NCBI RefSeq assembly: GCF_016522065.1
Contig: NZ_JAEHFV010000001.1
Location: 62,001-126,000 of the forward strand
DNA length: 64,000 bases
Direction: 5' to 3'
Source of the DNA: Flavobacterium agrisoli
GTDB taxonomy: Bacteria; Bacteroidota; Bacteroidia; Flavobacteriales; Flavobacteriaceae
Shown: one piece after another, positions 17,818 through 27,253 of the stretch
Layout: each line of letters begins with the position of its first letter
Position numbering within the stretch: position 1 is the stretch's first letter
Position numbers and translations under genes: made by a program
Notes under the pieces: model-generated
Database searches by the model: none
What the model was told of the DNA's origin: nothing
Seen by the model: the letters and a program-made list of their open reading frames with translations, nothing else

Positions 17818-18144
17818 GTGAAACTTGCAAACATCATATTATCAGTTCTATTTTTAGTTCTTTCATGCATACCGTGTGCAGACATGAAAGCTAACAACAC
17901 TCTAATTTATGAAATAGGATTTAAAGCAAAGCACGACAAACATGCTCATGATGCCGAAAAAGATTTATGCTCCCCTTTTTGCAGTTGTAGTTGTTGTGGT
18001 TCACAGGTTGTAAATCATTTTCAATCTATTATTATTGACTTTCCAATACCATTCGAAGGTATAAAAACACAATTACCTACTTACAAATCAATTTTTACTT
18101 CCAATTTTTTTGGGAGTATTTGGCAACCGCCACAAATAGTATAA
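17818..18144 (+). CDS. DUF6660-like small Cys/His protein
   Basis: The frame is open from 17758, but a GTG at 17818 gives a better start: VKLANIILSVLFLVLSCIPCAD, a lipoprotein or signal-like N-terminus as in homologues. The mature part has a His-rich stretch (KHDKHAHDAEKD) and a CSPFCSCSCC cluster, fitting metal binding. The pattern resembles the DUF6660 family found beside Bacteroidota CusA/CzcA genes. It lies 98 bp upstream of the efflux pump gene. Function is unknown; a periplasmic metal-binding or sensing role is inferred from composition and place. Confidence 0.7.
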   Translation: MKLANIILSVLFLVLSCIPCADMKANNTLIYEIGFKAKHDKHAHDAEKDLCSPFCSCSCCGSQVVNHFQSIIIDFPIPFEGIKTQLPTYKSIFTSNFFGSIWQPPQIV

Positions 18145-18242
18145 TGATGCTCTGCAAATTTTGCGGAGTTAGAAAGTTGTGACCTTCACAAATAATGGCA
18201 AATATTCTATTTGCTGATTTCTAATTCATTATAAAATTTTCA

Positions 18243-21200
18243 ATGTTAGACAATATTATACAATTTAGTATAAAGAACAAGTTCATTATACTACTACTTA
18301 CCCTTGTACTTATAGCTTGGGGTAGCTATTCTGTTAAAAATTTACCTCTAGATGCTTTGCCCGATGTTACTAATAATCAAGTACAAATTATTACTACTGC
18401 GCCTACCTTAGCAAGTCAGGAAGTGGAACAATTAATTACCTATCCACTAGAACAATCCGTAAAAACGATTCCAAAAGTAATTGAATTACGCAGTATTTCA
18501 CGTTTCGGAATTTCTGTCGTTACCGTAGTTTTTGAAGATGATGTTGATATATATTGGGCTAGAGAACAAGTATTCCAGCGCTTAAAGCAAGCTGAAGAAA
18601 ACATTCCTTCCTATGCAGGTTCTCCAGAATTAGCTCCAATTTCTACAGGACTTGGTGAAATATACCAATACGATGTGTATGCCAAAAAAGGCTACGAAGA
18701 TAAATATGATGCCGTAAAATTACGAACTATTCAAGACTGGATTATAATTCCACAGTTGCAGGGAGTTCCAGGAGTCGCTGAGGTGAGTGCTTGGGGCGGA
18801 AAATTAAAACAATATGAAGTCGCTATTAATCCTAACAAATTAAATAGTTTAGGGTTAACCATTACTGATATTTTTAATGCTTTAGAAAAAAACAATCAAA
18901 ATACAGGTGGTGCTTATATTGAAAAAGATCAATATGCTTATTTCATTCGTGGGGTGGGTATGGCCACAGGAGGCAAAGATTTAGAAAATGTTGTGGTTAG
19001 TAATAAAAATGGCTCTCCAGTTTTAGTTCGTGATGTAGCCGAAGTTCGAGAAGGTGTAGCCCTACGTTACGGAGCTTCGACCAAAGATGGAAAAGGGGAA
19101 ATTGTTTCCGGATTGGCATTAATGTTAAAAGGAGAGAATTCTAGTGCTGTTGTAAAAAGAATCAAAGAAAAAATGATTCAAATTAATAAAAGTTTACCCG
19201 AAGGTGTAGTTGCCGAAGCTTTTATTGATAGAGGTAAATTAGTTGAAAATGCTATAGGAACAGTAACCAAAAATTTACTAGAGGGGGCATTAATTGTGAT
19301 TTTCGTACTGATTTTATTTCTTGGGAATCTTAGAGCTGGATTAATTGTTGCATCTGTAATTCCTTTGGCCATGCTTTTTGCAGTAATTCTAATGAATTAT
19401 TTTGGAGTAAGCGGAAATTTAATGAGTTTGGGTGCAATAGATTTTGGAATTATAATTGATGGAGCCGTAATTATAGTCGAAGCCACCATGCACCATTTGC
19501 AAAAGCTAAATAGAAAAAAGAATTTGTCTCAGACAGAAATGGATGGTGAGGTATTTATATCCGCTTCCAAAATCAGAAATAGTGCTGCCTTTGGAGAAAT
19601 TATTATCTTAATTGTCTATTTACCAATATTAGCTTTAGTTGGAACGGAAGGTAAAATGTTTAAACCAATGGCAATGACAGTAGCATTTGCTGTGATTGGT
19701 GCTTTTGTTTTATCGCTAACCTATGTGCCTATGATGAGTGCCTTATTTTTATCTAAAAATACAGAACACAGAACTAATTTTAGCGATAAAATGATGGCTT
19801 GGTTTGAAGGAATTTATACTCCTTTTCTGGAAAAAGCACTCCAATTCAAAAAAGCAATTTTAGCCATTTCAATTGGATTGTTTGCACTAGCACTAGTTGT
19901 TTTTCAAAATATGGGGGGCGAATTTATCCCAACAATCGAAGAAGGAGATTTAGCCCTCAATGCTACTATTATGACCGGAAGTTCGCTTTCACAAATGGTG
20001 AAAACAACTACGGAATATGAAAAAATTTTAAAAGCTAAATTTCCTGAAATAAAAACCATTGTTTCAAAAATTGGGAGTGGTGAAATTCCTACCGATCCCA
20101 TGCCAATTGAAAGTGGCGATTTAATTATAGTACTAAAAGACAAACCGGAATGGAGAGGAGAATATCACAATTGGGAAGATTTAGCCAATGCAATGAAAGA
20201 GGAAATGGAAGTCATTCCCGGAGCTAATATTGAGATTTCTCAACCCATTCAAATGCGTTTCAATGAATTAATGACAGGAAGCAGAAGCGATATTGCTATT
20301 AAAATATTTGGAGACGATTTAGAGGTTTTGGATACCAAAGCAAATGAATTGATTTCGAAAGTAAAAAGCATTGAAGGTATTGGAGATTTAAAAGCCGAAA
20401 AAGTAACTGGCTTACCTCAAATTACGGTAAAGTACGATTATAACAAAATTGCATTATACGGTTTAAATATTACTGATATTAATCAAATCATCCGTTCCTC
20501 ATTTGCAGGAGAAAGTGCGGGTAAGATATATGAAGAAAGCAAACGATTTGATGTAGTTGTAAGAATGGATGCTGCTAGTCGAACTGATATTACAGATGTT
20601 AGTAATTTGTTTATACCATTAGCAAACGGGCAACAAGTCCCGCTTTCACAAGTCGCAACAGTTTCTTATGAACAAGGTCCTGTTCAGGTTTCTCGTGAAG
20701 ATGGTAAGCGTAGAATTACTATCGGTTTGAATGTGCGTGGTAGAGATATAAAAAGTGTGGTCGAAGAAATTCAGTTAAAATTAGACAAGAATTTTAAATT
20801 ACCAGCAGGATATTATATCACCTATGGCGGTCAATTTGAAAACTTGATTGAGGCTAGTAAGAGACTTTCATTTGCTGTACCTATTGCCTTAGGCTTGATA
20901 ATGGTATTGTTATATTTCACTTTTAATAGTTTGAAACAAGCCGGACTAATATTTACAGCTATTCCGCTGTCTGCAATTGGAGGTGTTTTTGCACTTTGGC
21001 TTAGAGGAATGCCTTTTAGTATATCAGCGGGAATTGGATTTATTGCTTTGTTTGGTATTGCAGTATTAAACGGAATCGTACTAATTTCCTATTTCAATCA
21101 ACTTAAATCCGAAGGAATAGTAGATCCATTACAAAGGGTTTTGATAGGAACAAAAACACGGTTACGCCCTGTTTTAATGACGGCTTCTGTAGCTTCATTA

Positions 21201-22556
21201 GGTTTTATGCCTATGGCCTTGTCAACTAGCGGTGGAGCTGAAGTTCAAAAGCCATTGGCTACCGTAGTTATTGGCGGATTAATATCAGCCACTTTGTTAA
21301 CATTAATCGTTTTGCCTATTCTTTATTTATTGTTGGAAGAAGGTATTAAAAAAAGAAAAAAGATGTCAAATTCAATCATGACTATAACCGTATTATTGAT
21401 TAGCACGTTTTCATTTGCTCAAAACAGTAATTCCATAACTTTAGAACAAGCTATTGCAATGGCTAAGACTAATAGTATGGATTTAAAAATCGCAGATAAA
21501 GAAATTGAAAAACAAACAGTACTGAAAAAGACGGCATTTCAAGCTGATCCTTTACAGATTGAATACATGGGAGGTCAATACAATAGTGTTGATTATGACA
21601 ATAATATAAGTATTCAGCAATATTTCCCGATTGGAGGAAGTACAAAAGCAAATAGACAACTCCAAGAAGAATTGGCAAAATTAGCCGAAAAACGAAAAGC
21701 ACTCTCGGAGTATGAAATTGAAAAAGCAGTAACTATTGCTTACTATCAATATTTATATGGCATTTCAATCCAAAAGCTAAATAACGATTTATATGAGGTG
21801 TACTCAAAATTTCTACAGAACGCTGAGCTACGGTTTAAAACTGGAGAAAGTGGTAATATTGAAGTGATTAGTGCCATGGCTAAAGTCAAAGAAATTGAGA
21901 CTATAAAAACACAAGTTTTACTTGATTTAGCGATCTATCAAAAACAGTTGCAATATTTTATTCAAACAAATAAAAACATTCTTCCTGATAGTAATACTCC
22001 TTTAAAATATGTTATTCCGCTTTCTTCCAATGAAAACAAAGTAGAAACATTAGTAAATGAATTTTATACACAACAAATTGCCGTTTTTGAAAAGGAAGCC
22101 AATAGTTTCAAAAAAATGCGAGCGCCAAAATTAGGTGTGGGCTACTTTGGACAGTCTTTAAATAAAGAAACTTATTTTCAGGGTTTTACCGCAGGATTGC
22201 AAATCCCAATGTTTAGTGGTGCCAATACAGCTCGTGCTAAAGCTTCTGAAATAAGCAGCGCTCAAGCACAAATTGAATTCGACAAATCTAAATTAAATTT
22301 AAAATTACAAAAAGAGGAACTTTTAAATCAATTTCAAAAACAAGAAAAAGCAACGCAGTATTTTGAAAATGAAGGTTTAAAATATGCGGATGAGATCATT
22401 AAAACAGCTCAAAAGAGTTATGCAAATGGCGATATGACTTATTGGTCGTACATCAGTTTTTTAAATCAAGCTATAGATATTAAAAAACAAAATATCGAAG
22501 CCATACATTCTTATAATCAAACTGCTATTCAAATGCAATTTCCATCAGCCAAATAA
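18243..22556 (+). CDS. CzcA/CusA heavy-metal RND pump fused to TolC-type outer-membrane channel
   Basis: Residues 1-1040 are a full HME-family RND pump (N-terminal helix, NLPLDALPDVTNNQV, transmembrane motif DFGIIIDGAVIIVE near 400, second membrane half ending LPILYLLLEEGIKKRKK). From residue 1041 (MSNSIMTITVLLISTFSFAQ) a second signal-like segment starts a 397-residue TolC/CusC-type protein. The frame is continuous over the junction at about 21363. One polypeptide thus spans inner membrane, periplasm and outer-membrane components that are normally separate. It exports Cu/Ag or Co/Zn/Cd; the CopA-like and P1B neighbours leave the exact metal open. The adaptor gene follows 43 bp downstream. 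Confidence 0.93.
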   Translation: MLDNIIQFSIKNKFIILLLTLVLIAWGSYSVKNLPLDALPDVTNNQVQIITTAPTLASQEVEQLITYPLEQSVKTIPKVIELRSISRFGISVVTVVFEDDVDIYWAREQVFQRLKQAEENIPSYAGSPELAPISTGLGEIYQYDVYAKKGYEDKYDAVKLRTIQDWIIIPQLQGVPGVAEVSAWGGKLKQYEVAINPNKLNSLGLTITDIFNALEKNNQNTGGAYIEKDQYAYFIRGVGMATGGKDLENVVVSNKNGSPVLVRDVAEVREGVALRYGASTKDGKGEIVSGLALMLKGENSSAVVKRIKEKMIQINKSLPEGVVAEAFIDRGKLVENAIGTVTKNLLEGALIVIFVLILFLGNLRAGLIVASVIPLAMLFAVILMNYFGVSGNLMSLGAIDFGIIIDGAVIIVEATMHHLQKLNRKKNLSQTEMDGEVFISASKIRNSAAFGEIIILIVYLPILALVGTEGKMFKPMAMTVAFAVIGAFVLSLTYVPMMSALFLSKNTEHRTNFSDKMMAWFEGIYTPFLEKALQFKKAILAISIGLFALALVVFQNMGGEFIPTIEEGDLALNATIMTGSSLSQMVKTTTEYEKILKAKFPEIKTIVSKIGSGEIPTDPMPIESGDLIIVLKDKPEWRGEYHNWEDLANAMKEEMEVIPGANIEISQPIQMRFNELMTGSRSDIAIKIFGDDLEVLDTKANELISKVKSIEGIGDLKAEKVTGLPQITVKYDYNKIALYGLNITDINQIIRSSFAGESAGKIYEESKRFDVVVRMDAASRTDITDVSNLFIPLANGQQVPLSQVATVSYEQGPVQVSREDGKRRITIGLNVRGRDIKSVVEEIQLKLDKNFKLPAGYYITYGGQFENLIEASKRLSFAVPIALGLIMVLLYFTFNSLKQAGLIFTAIPLSAIGGVFALWLRGMPFSISAGIGFIALFGIAVLNGIVLISYFNQLKSEGIVDPLQRVLIGTKTRLRPVLMTASVASLGFMPMALSTSGGAEVQKPLATVVIGGLISATLLTLIVLPILYLLLEEGIKKRKKMSNSIMTITVLLISTFSFAQNSNSITLEQAIAMAKTNSMDLKIADKEIEKQTVLKKTAFQADPLQIEYMGGQYNSVDYDNNISIQQYFPIGGSTKANRQLQEELAKLAEKRKALSEYEIEKAVTIAYYQYLYGISIQKLNNDLYEVYSKFLQNAELRFKTGESGNIEVISAMAKVKEIETIKTQVLLDLAIYQKQLQYFIQTNKNILPDSNTPLKYVIPLSSNENKVETLVNEFYTQQIAVFEKEANSFKKMRAPKLGVGYFGQSLNKETYFQGFTAGLQIPMFSGANTARAKASEISSAQAQIEFDKSKLNLKLQKEELLNQFQKQEKATQYFENEGLKYADEIIKTAQKSYANGDMTYWSYISFLNQAIDIKKQNIEAIHSYNQTAIQMQFPSAK

Positions 22557-22599
22557 AGCGAAGTGGCGAAATAATTTCTAATATTTAATAATTTCCAAA

Positions 22600-23838
22600 A
22601 TGAAAAATATAAAATCAAATTTGAAGTTCGTCTTCATTCTTACTACTTTTTCCTTACTACTTCTTACTTCTTGTCAGGATAAAAAGAATCAAGAAGATGG
22701 TCACGAAGAACAACAGTCAGAAAATGAGGTAGCTTTAACCGCTGCACAATTCCAAACAGTTGGTATTCAAACAGGTTCCATAGAAAACAGAAACCTAAAC
22801 CTTGTTATAAAAGCCAATGGTTATACCACCGTACCTCCGCAAAATATGGCAAACATTTCGACTTTAATTGGCGGAACAGTAAAAGATATTTTGGTTCTTG
22901 AAGGTACGTATGTTAAGAAAGGAAAAGTGTTAGCCACATTGCAAAACCTTGATGTAGTGGAGATGCAAGAAGATTATAATTCGGCAGTAGCCAATATTGA
23001 GTACTTGCAATTAGAATACAATCGTCAGAAAACCTTAAGCGATGAAAATGTAAATCCTAGAAAAATTTTGCAAGAAGTAAAAGCTAAATTAGATGTAGAA
23101 AAAGCAAGAGCCAAGGCAGCAAAAAGTAAGTTGCAAACCTTAAATATGAGTACTAATGGCTCAAGTTTAATTCCGATAATTTCTCCTATTTCTGGTTACG
23201 TTGGAAAAATAAGCATTGCCAAGGGAGCATTTGCCGAAAGTGGAACAACGCTTTTTGAAGTAGTTGATAATAGCCAAATGCACTTGGACTTGAATGTATA
23301 TGAAAAAGATTTAGGATCTATTGCTACAGGGCAAACTATTGATTTTGTTTTGACCAATCAAGGAAATAAAGCCATTAAAGGAACCATATTTGGTATCAAT
23401 AAATCATTTTCTAATGAAAGTAAAAGTGTTGCAGTTCACGCCAAAATTAATCCTGCTGATTCGAAAGATTTAATTTCCGGTATGTATGTTTCAGCCAACA
23501 TTAATATAAAAAATGCAACTGTTCCTGCACTACCTAAAGATGCTGTAGTAAAAAATGGAGATAAATTTTTTGTTTATATCCAAGAAGAACACATAGAAAA
23601 AGCTACTGTTAAAAAATCAGAAACTCACGGACACAAGGAAGGAGAATCACATTCCGAAGAAGAGGAAGGACATGACGAAATTTATTTTAAAGCCATTGAA
23701 GTGATACCAGGAACAACCGATTTAGGCTATACGGAAGTGAAATTTGTAGAGCAAATTCCAGCTAACGCCAAAATTGTAATTAAAGGCGCATTTTATTTAC
23801 TTTCTGCTATGAAAGGTGGTGGAGAACACGAACATTAA
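22600..23838 (+). CDS. RND efflux periplasmic adaptor (CusB/CzcB type), lipoprotein
   Basis: This 412-residue protein has a lipobox (LLLTSCQDKK, Cys 25) and a membrane-fusion-protein layout: barrel-sandwich halves (GGTVKDILVLEGTYVKKGKVLATL, near 90; ISPISGYVGKISIAKGAF, near 195) flanking a helical hairpin. A His/Glu-rich insert (HGHKEGESHSEEEEGHDE, about 345-362) and the C-terminal GGGEHEH probably bind metal. It links the two parts of the RND-TolC fusion encoded immediately upstream. Confidence 0.92.
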   Translation: MKNIKSNLKFVFILTTFSLLLLTSCQDKKNQEDGHEEQQSENEVALTAAQFQTVGIQTGSIENRNLNLVIKANGYTTVPPQNMANISTLIGGTVKDILVLEGTYVKKGKVLATLQNLDVVEMQEDYNSAVANIEYLQLEYNRQKTLSDENVNPRKILQEVKAKLDVEKARAKAAKSKLQTLNMSTNGSSLIPIISPISGYVGKISIAKGAFAESGTTLFEVVDNSQMHLDLNVYEKDLGSIATGQTIDFVLTNQGNKAIKGTIFGINKSFSNESKSVAVHAKINPADSKDLISGMYVSANINIKNATVPALPKDAVVKNGDKFFVYIQEEHIEKATVKKSETHGHKEGESHSEEEEGHDEIYFKAIEVIPGTTDLGYTEVKFVEQIPANAKIVIKGAFYLLSAMKGGGEHEH

Positions 23839-24072
23839 TTAGTGGATAAAAATCAGTAGATATGAAAGTAAATATTAAAGCACCTACTAAATCGAAACCT
23901 TTTTATAATGCTACAATAGTATCAGCAAAAATAAATTTTAAATAATACAAGTTAATCATTTATTGGAAACATTCCTGTCGGAAATACAAGGTGGATTAAA
24001 TGTCCTCCCATTAAGAGCAATGGTTATTCGAAAAGACATTTAAAAAATATTAAACGTAAACGTATAGATTAT
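23839..24072. other. Spacer, possibly decayed coding DNA
   Basis: A 27-codon frame at 23862-23945 (start MKVNIKAPTKSKPFYN) and a short open stretch after it do not match any family I know. They may be remnants of a small gene lost between the adaptor and ATPase genes. Confidence 0.3.
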
Positions 24073-26061
24073 ATGATAAATAAAAAATCAAACAAAATAG
24101 AAGACGCTGCAGACTACTGTAGAATAGAAGAAAAAATCAATAAAGCAGAAGAGCAACATACAGAAGATGACGGTCATGATCACGACCATACTTCTCAAGA
24201 AAAAGCTACATTCCAATTATTTTTACCAGCAATAATAAGTTTCGGCTTATTATTGTTGGCTATTGGTTTTGATAATTATTTTATCCAATCTTGGTTTACA
24301 GGCTGGGTTCGAATAGTTTGGTATGTTGTAGTCTATATTCCAGTCGGACTTCCAGTAGTAAAAGAAGCCATTCAAAGCATTCGTAAAAGTGATGTATTCT
24401 CTGAATTCTTACTCATGTCGATTGCTACAATTGGAGCATTTGCTATTGGTGAATATCCTGAAGGTGTAGCAGTAATGTTATTTTACGCGATTGGCGAAAT
24501 TTTTCAATTCCTTGCAGTACAAAGAGCCAAAAAAAACATCAAAACTTTATTAGATCAAAGACCTGATGAAGTAACTATCATAGAGAATAATGTAGCTAAA
24601 ACAATTAAAGCAGAAACCGCCAAAATTGGAGATATAATCCAACTCAAACCAGGAGAAAAATTAGGTTTAGATGGACAATTAGTATCAGATAAAGCTTCAT
24701 TTAATACAGCAGCGCTAACAGGAGAAAGCAAACCCGATTCAAAACTAAAAGATGAAACAGTATTAGCAGGAATGATCAATTTGAATTCGGTTTCTCTAGT
24801 TAAAATTACAACATCTTACACAGATAGTAAGTTGTCTAAAATTCTTGAAATGGTGCAAGAAGCAACATCTAAAAAAGCACCAACCGAATTATTCATTAGA
24901 AAATTTGCTAAAATTTACACTCCAATTGTTGTTTTTTTAGCCATTGGTATAAGTGTGATTCCGATGTTATTTGTTGAAAATTATATCTTCAACGATTGGT
25001 TGTATCGTGCCTTGATTTTCTTGGTAATTTCATGTCCTTGTGCCTTAGTTATTTCCATTCCGTTAGGTTATTTTGGTGGTATTGGCGCTGCAAGTAAAAA
25101 CGGAATTCTCGTAAAAGGTTCCAATTTTCTGGATACAATGGCAGCTATTCAAATGGTAGTGATGGACAAAACAGGCACCTTGACTAAAGGCGTTTTCAAA
25201 GTGCAAAAAGTGGTAGCTGTTAGTATTCCCGAAGCCGATTTGGTCAAATATACAGCTGCACTCGAAACCAAATCTACCCATCCCGTAGGAACAGCAATTA
25301 TTGAATATGCCAAAGGCTCAGAAAAAAATACTATCGTTACTGATGTGGAAGAAATTGCAGGACACGGATTAAAAGGAAAAGTAGATGGTAACGAAGTATT
25401 GGCAGGAAATGTAAAACTGATGCAAAAATTTGATATTAAATATGCCCCCGAAATTGATGATTTGTCATTTACAATTGTCGTTGTTGCTATTAATCAACAA
25501 TATGCTGGCTACTTTCTAATTGCTGACGAAATCAAAGAAGATGCTAAACAAACTATCGAAAGTTTACATAGAATAAATGTAAAAACAGTGATGCTTTCAG
25601 GAGATAAACAAGCCGTTGTAGATGCCGTTGCTAAAGAATTAAAAATTGACCAAGCTTATGGCGACTTATTGCCCGAAAACAAAGTAGAAAAAGTAGAAGA
25701 AATTAAAGCTCAAAACTTAAAAATTGCTTTTGTTGGCGACGGTGTCAATGATGCCCCTGTAGTTGCTCTTGCCGATGCAGGAATTGCAATGGGTGGCTTA
25801 GGTAGTGACGCCACAATTGAAACTGCAGATATTGTTATTCAAAACGATCAACCGTCGAAAATTTTTACTGCTATAAATATTGGTAAAAAAACCAAGCAAA
25901 TTGTGTATCAAAATATAGTTCTGGCCTTTGCTGTAAAAGCGGTTGTTTTGGTTCTTGGTGCTGGAGGTTTGGCGACAATGTGGGAAGCTGTTTTTGCAGA
26001 TGTTGGTGTGGCATTACTAGCTGTTTTAAATGCAATTCGAATTCAGAGGATGAGATTTTAA
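24073..26061 (+). CDS. Zn/Cd/Pb-type heavy-metal P-type ATPase (P1B-2)
   Basis: This 662-residue pump has the ion-path motif CPC (about 321-323), the phosphorylation motif DKTGT (Asp about 365) and the hinge GDGVNDAP (about 556). Near the C-terminus QNIVLAFAVK and ADVGVALL match the Asn/Lys and DxG signature of P1B-2 ATPases, which move Zn2+, Cd2+ or Pb2+ outward. It lacks a CxxC heavy-metal domain; instead the N-terminus has a His/Asp-rich stretch (EDDGHDHDHTSQ, about 36-47). It follows the RND efflux genes on the same strand, giving inner-membrane export into the periplasm for the RND system to clear. Confidence 0.92.
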   Translation: MINKKSNKIEDAADYCRIEEKINKAEEQHTEDDGHDHDHTSQEKATFQLFLPAIISFGLLLLAIGFDNYFIQSWFTGWVRIVWYVVVYIPVGLPVVKEAIQSIRKSDVFSEFLLMSIATIGAFAIGEYPEGVAVMLFYAIGEIFQFLAVQRAKKNIKTLLDQRPDEVTIIENNVAKTIKAETAKIGDIIQLKPGEKLGLDGQLVSDKASFNTAALTGESKPDSKLKDETVLAGMINLNSVSLVKITTSYTDSKLSKILEMVQEATSKKAPTELFIRKFAKIYTPIVVFLAIGISVIPMLFVENYIFNDWLYRALIFLVISCPCALVISIPLGYFGGIGAASKNGILVKGSNFLDTMAAIQMVVMDKTGTLTKGVFKVQKVVAVSIPEADLVKYTAALETKSTHPVGTAIIEYAKGSEKNTIVTDVEEIAGHGLKGKVDGNEVLAGNVKLMQKFDIKYAPEIDDLSFTIVVVAINQQYAGYFLIADEIKEDAKQTIESLHRINVKTVMLSGDKQAVVDAVAKELKIDQAYGDLLPENKVEKVEEIKAQNLKIAFVGDGVNDAPVVALADAGIAMGGLGSDATIETADIVIQNDQPSKIFTAINIGKKTKQIVYQNIVLAFAVKAVVLVLGAGGLATMWEAVFADVGVALLAVLNAIRIQRMRF

Positions 26062-26068
26062 GTTACTT

Positions 26069-26194
26069 ATGGAACTAAAAGCGGCTATAATGCCCCCTAA
26101 ATCTGCAAATGAAAGAATAAATAAACTGATTGAACTTGAAGTTGATGCTATTTTAACCGACTATACGGAAAGGGTTTTGCGAAAAGCGAGATAA
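26069..26194 (+). pseudogene. Remnant of a glycerophosphodiester phosphodiesterase C-terminus
   Basis: A 41-codon frame starting 7 bp after the ATPase stop ends in NKLIELEVDAILTDYTERVLRK. This closely resembles the C-terminal (I/L)xLGVDGIITDYPxR segment of GDPD-family phosphodiesterases. Nothing of the rest of that enzyme (about 250 residues) is present, so it is a 3' scrap left by a deletion or insertion. It might be translated by readthrough, but it could not be catalytic. Confidence 0.5.
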
Positions 26195-26274
26195 TTTTCA
26201 GTAAATGTAATTTGTTTTTAATTGTTAACAATCTAAAATGAATCCGCTAAAAGTTTCAATTCTTCTAGTAATGT

Positions 26275-26308
26275 AGTGAACTCCAAGTTTATCTAACTTG
26301 ACTTCACT
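26275..26308. terminator. Imperfect hairpin downstream of DUF305 gene
   Basis: AGTGAAC-TCC-AAGTT pairs imperfectly with AACTTGACTTCACT around a 5-nt loop. It lies 55 bp past the end of the minus-strand DUF305 gene. There is no T-tract, so its role as a terminator is uncertain. Confidence 0.3.
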
Positions 26309-26362
26309 ATTTAGATATAACGGTTACAAACCATATTTTTTTACACAAAGCATAATTGTAGA

Positions 26363-26839
26363 CTACTTATTTTCTAATCTATTAATGATTTCGTTCATTT
26401 GCTTGATTTCCTTTTCTTGAGCAATAATAATATCCTCGGCTAATTTTTTAACTTCAGGATCCTTGAAATCTACATTACTGCTAGTCATTATAGCTGATGA
26501 ATGATGCGGTATCATCGCCTTCATATATTGTACGTCACTAATTGGTGTTTGGGTACGCAATAGGTACAAAGTCCCAAAAAAGGATATTGATGCAAAAGCA
26601 ATAATTCCGAAATTAATTTCTCGTTTAGGATACATTTTCCACATAAATAATAGCATACTAATTGCCATAACAGCAATCATTAAGGTAGTCATGTAAACTC
26701 GTGTTAAACTATTATGAATATGACTGAATTCTGCAACGTTCAAAAACATTATCAGATACATCAATATAAATGATACAGCCATAATTAGGGCAAATTTTAA
26801 ATAAGGATTTTTTTTGTCATGTGAATGATTTTCTTGCAT
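26363..26839 (-). CDS. DUF305 ferritin-like protein with membrane anchor
   Basis: This 158-residue protein has a His-rich start (MQENHSHDKK), three membrane helices (about 13-33, 45-65, 73-93), then a helical DUF305 domain with the hallmark MIPHHSSAIM (about 109-118) and a second helix ending in EKEIKQMNEIINRL. DUF305 proteins often occur with copper-resistance genes and are predicted metal binders. It is convergent with the efflux cluster and closes the metal island. Confidence 0.85.
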   Translation of the reverse strand: MQENHSHDKKNPYLKFALIMAVSFILMYLIMFLNVAEFSHIHNSLTRVYMTTLMIAVMAISMLLFMWKMYPKREINFGIIAFASISFFGTLYLLRTQTPISDVQYMKAMIPHHSSAIMTSSNVDFKDPEVKKLAEDIIIAQEKEIKQMNEIINRLENK

Positions 26840-27253
26840 GGTTATTTTTTTTTATGGATAATTTGAACTAAATCTACTCAAAAGTCAAGATTTTTATTTT
26901 TTAGTTATATAATAATTTCTTACGTATATATACTATGAATCAATATTTTTAAAGTTAATGATTAATTAAAAGATTATCAAATCGGTTTAAAATATCTTTT
27001 TATTCTTTTACTGAAAGCACTCCATTTATGTATTTGATTGTCTTCTTTGCTTTATATACATCTTTTAAAGCTTAAAGCAGACGGCAATGTATAAAAACCA
27101 TCCCGATGTTAAGTAAGGATTTGCACACGACGATAGCGATCTAAGCCCACAAACCCGAGCGTAGCGAGCACAAACCATTCACCATTTGACCACTCACACC
27201 CCACAACTCAAAATTTCCACCTATCTTTATATTCCAATCAAAACCAAAAATGA
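26840..27253. other. Noncoding spacer with low-complexity C/A-rich end
   Basis: No gene is visible in 414 bp. The left part is AT-rich and may hold the DUF305 promoter. The right part (about 27117-27240) changes to C/A-rich text with TTTGCACACGAC and CCCGAGCG elements. A similar TTTGCACAC/CCCACAA text recurs after the next gene (28240-28308), so the nuclease gene is flanked by related repeats. Confidence 0.5.
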
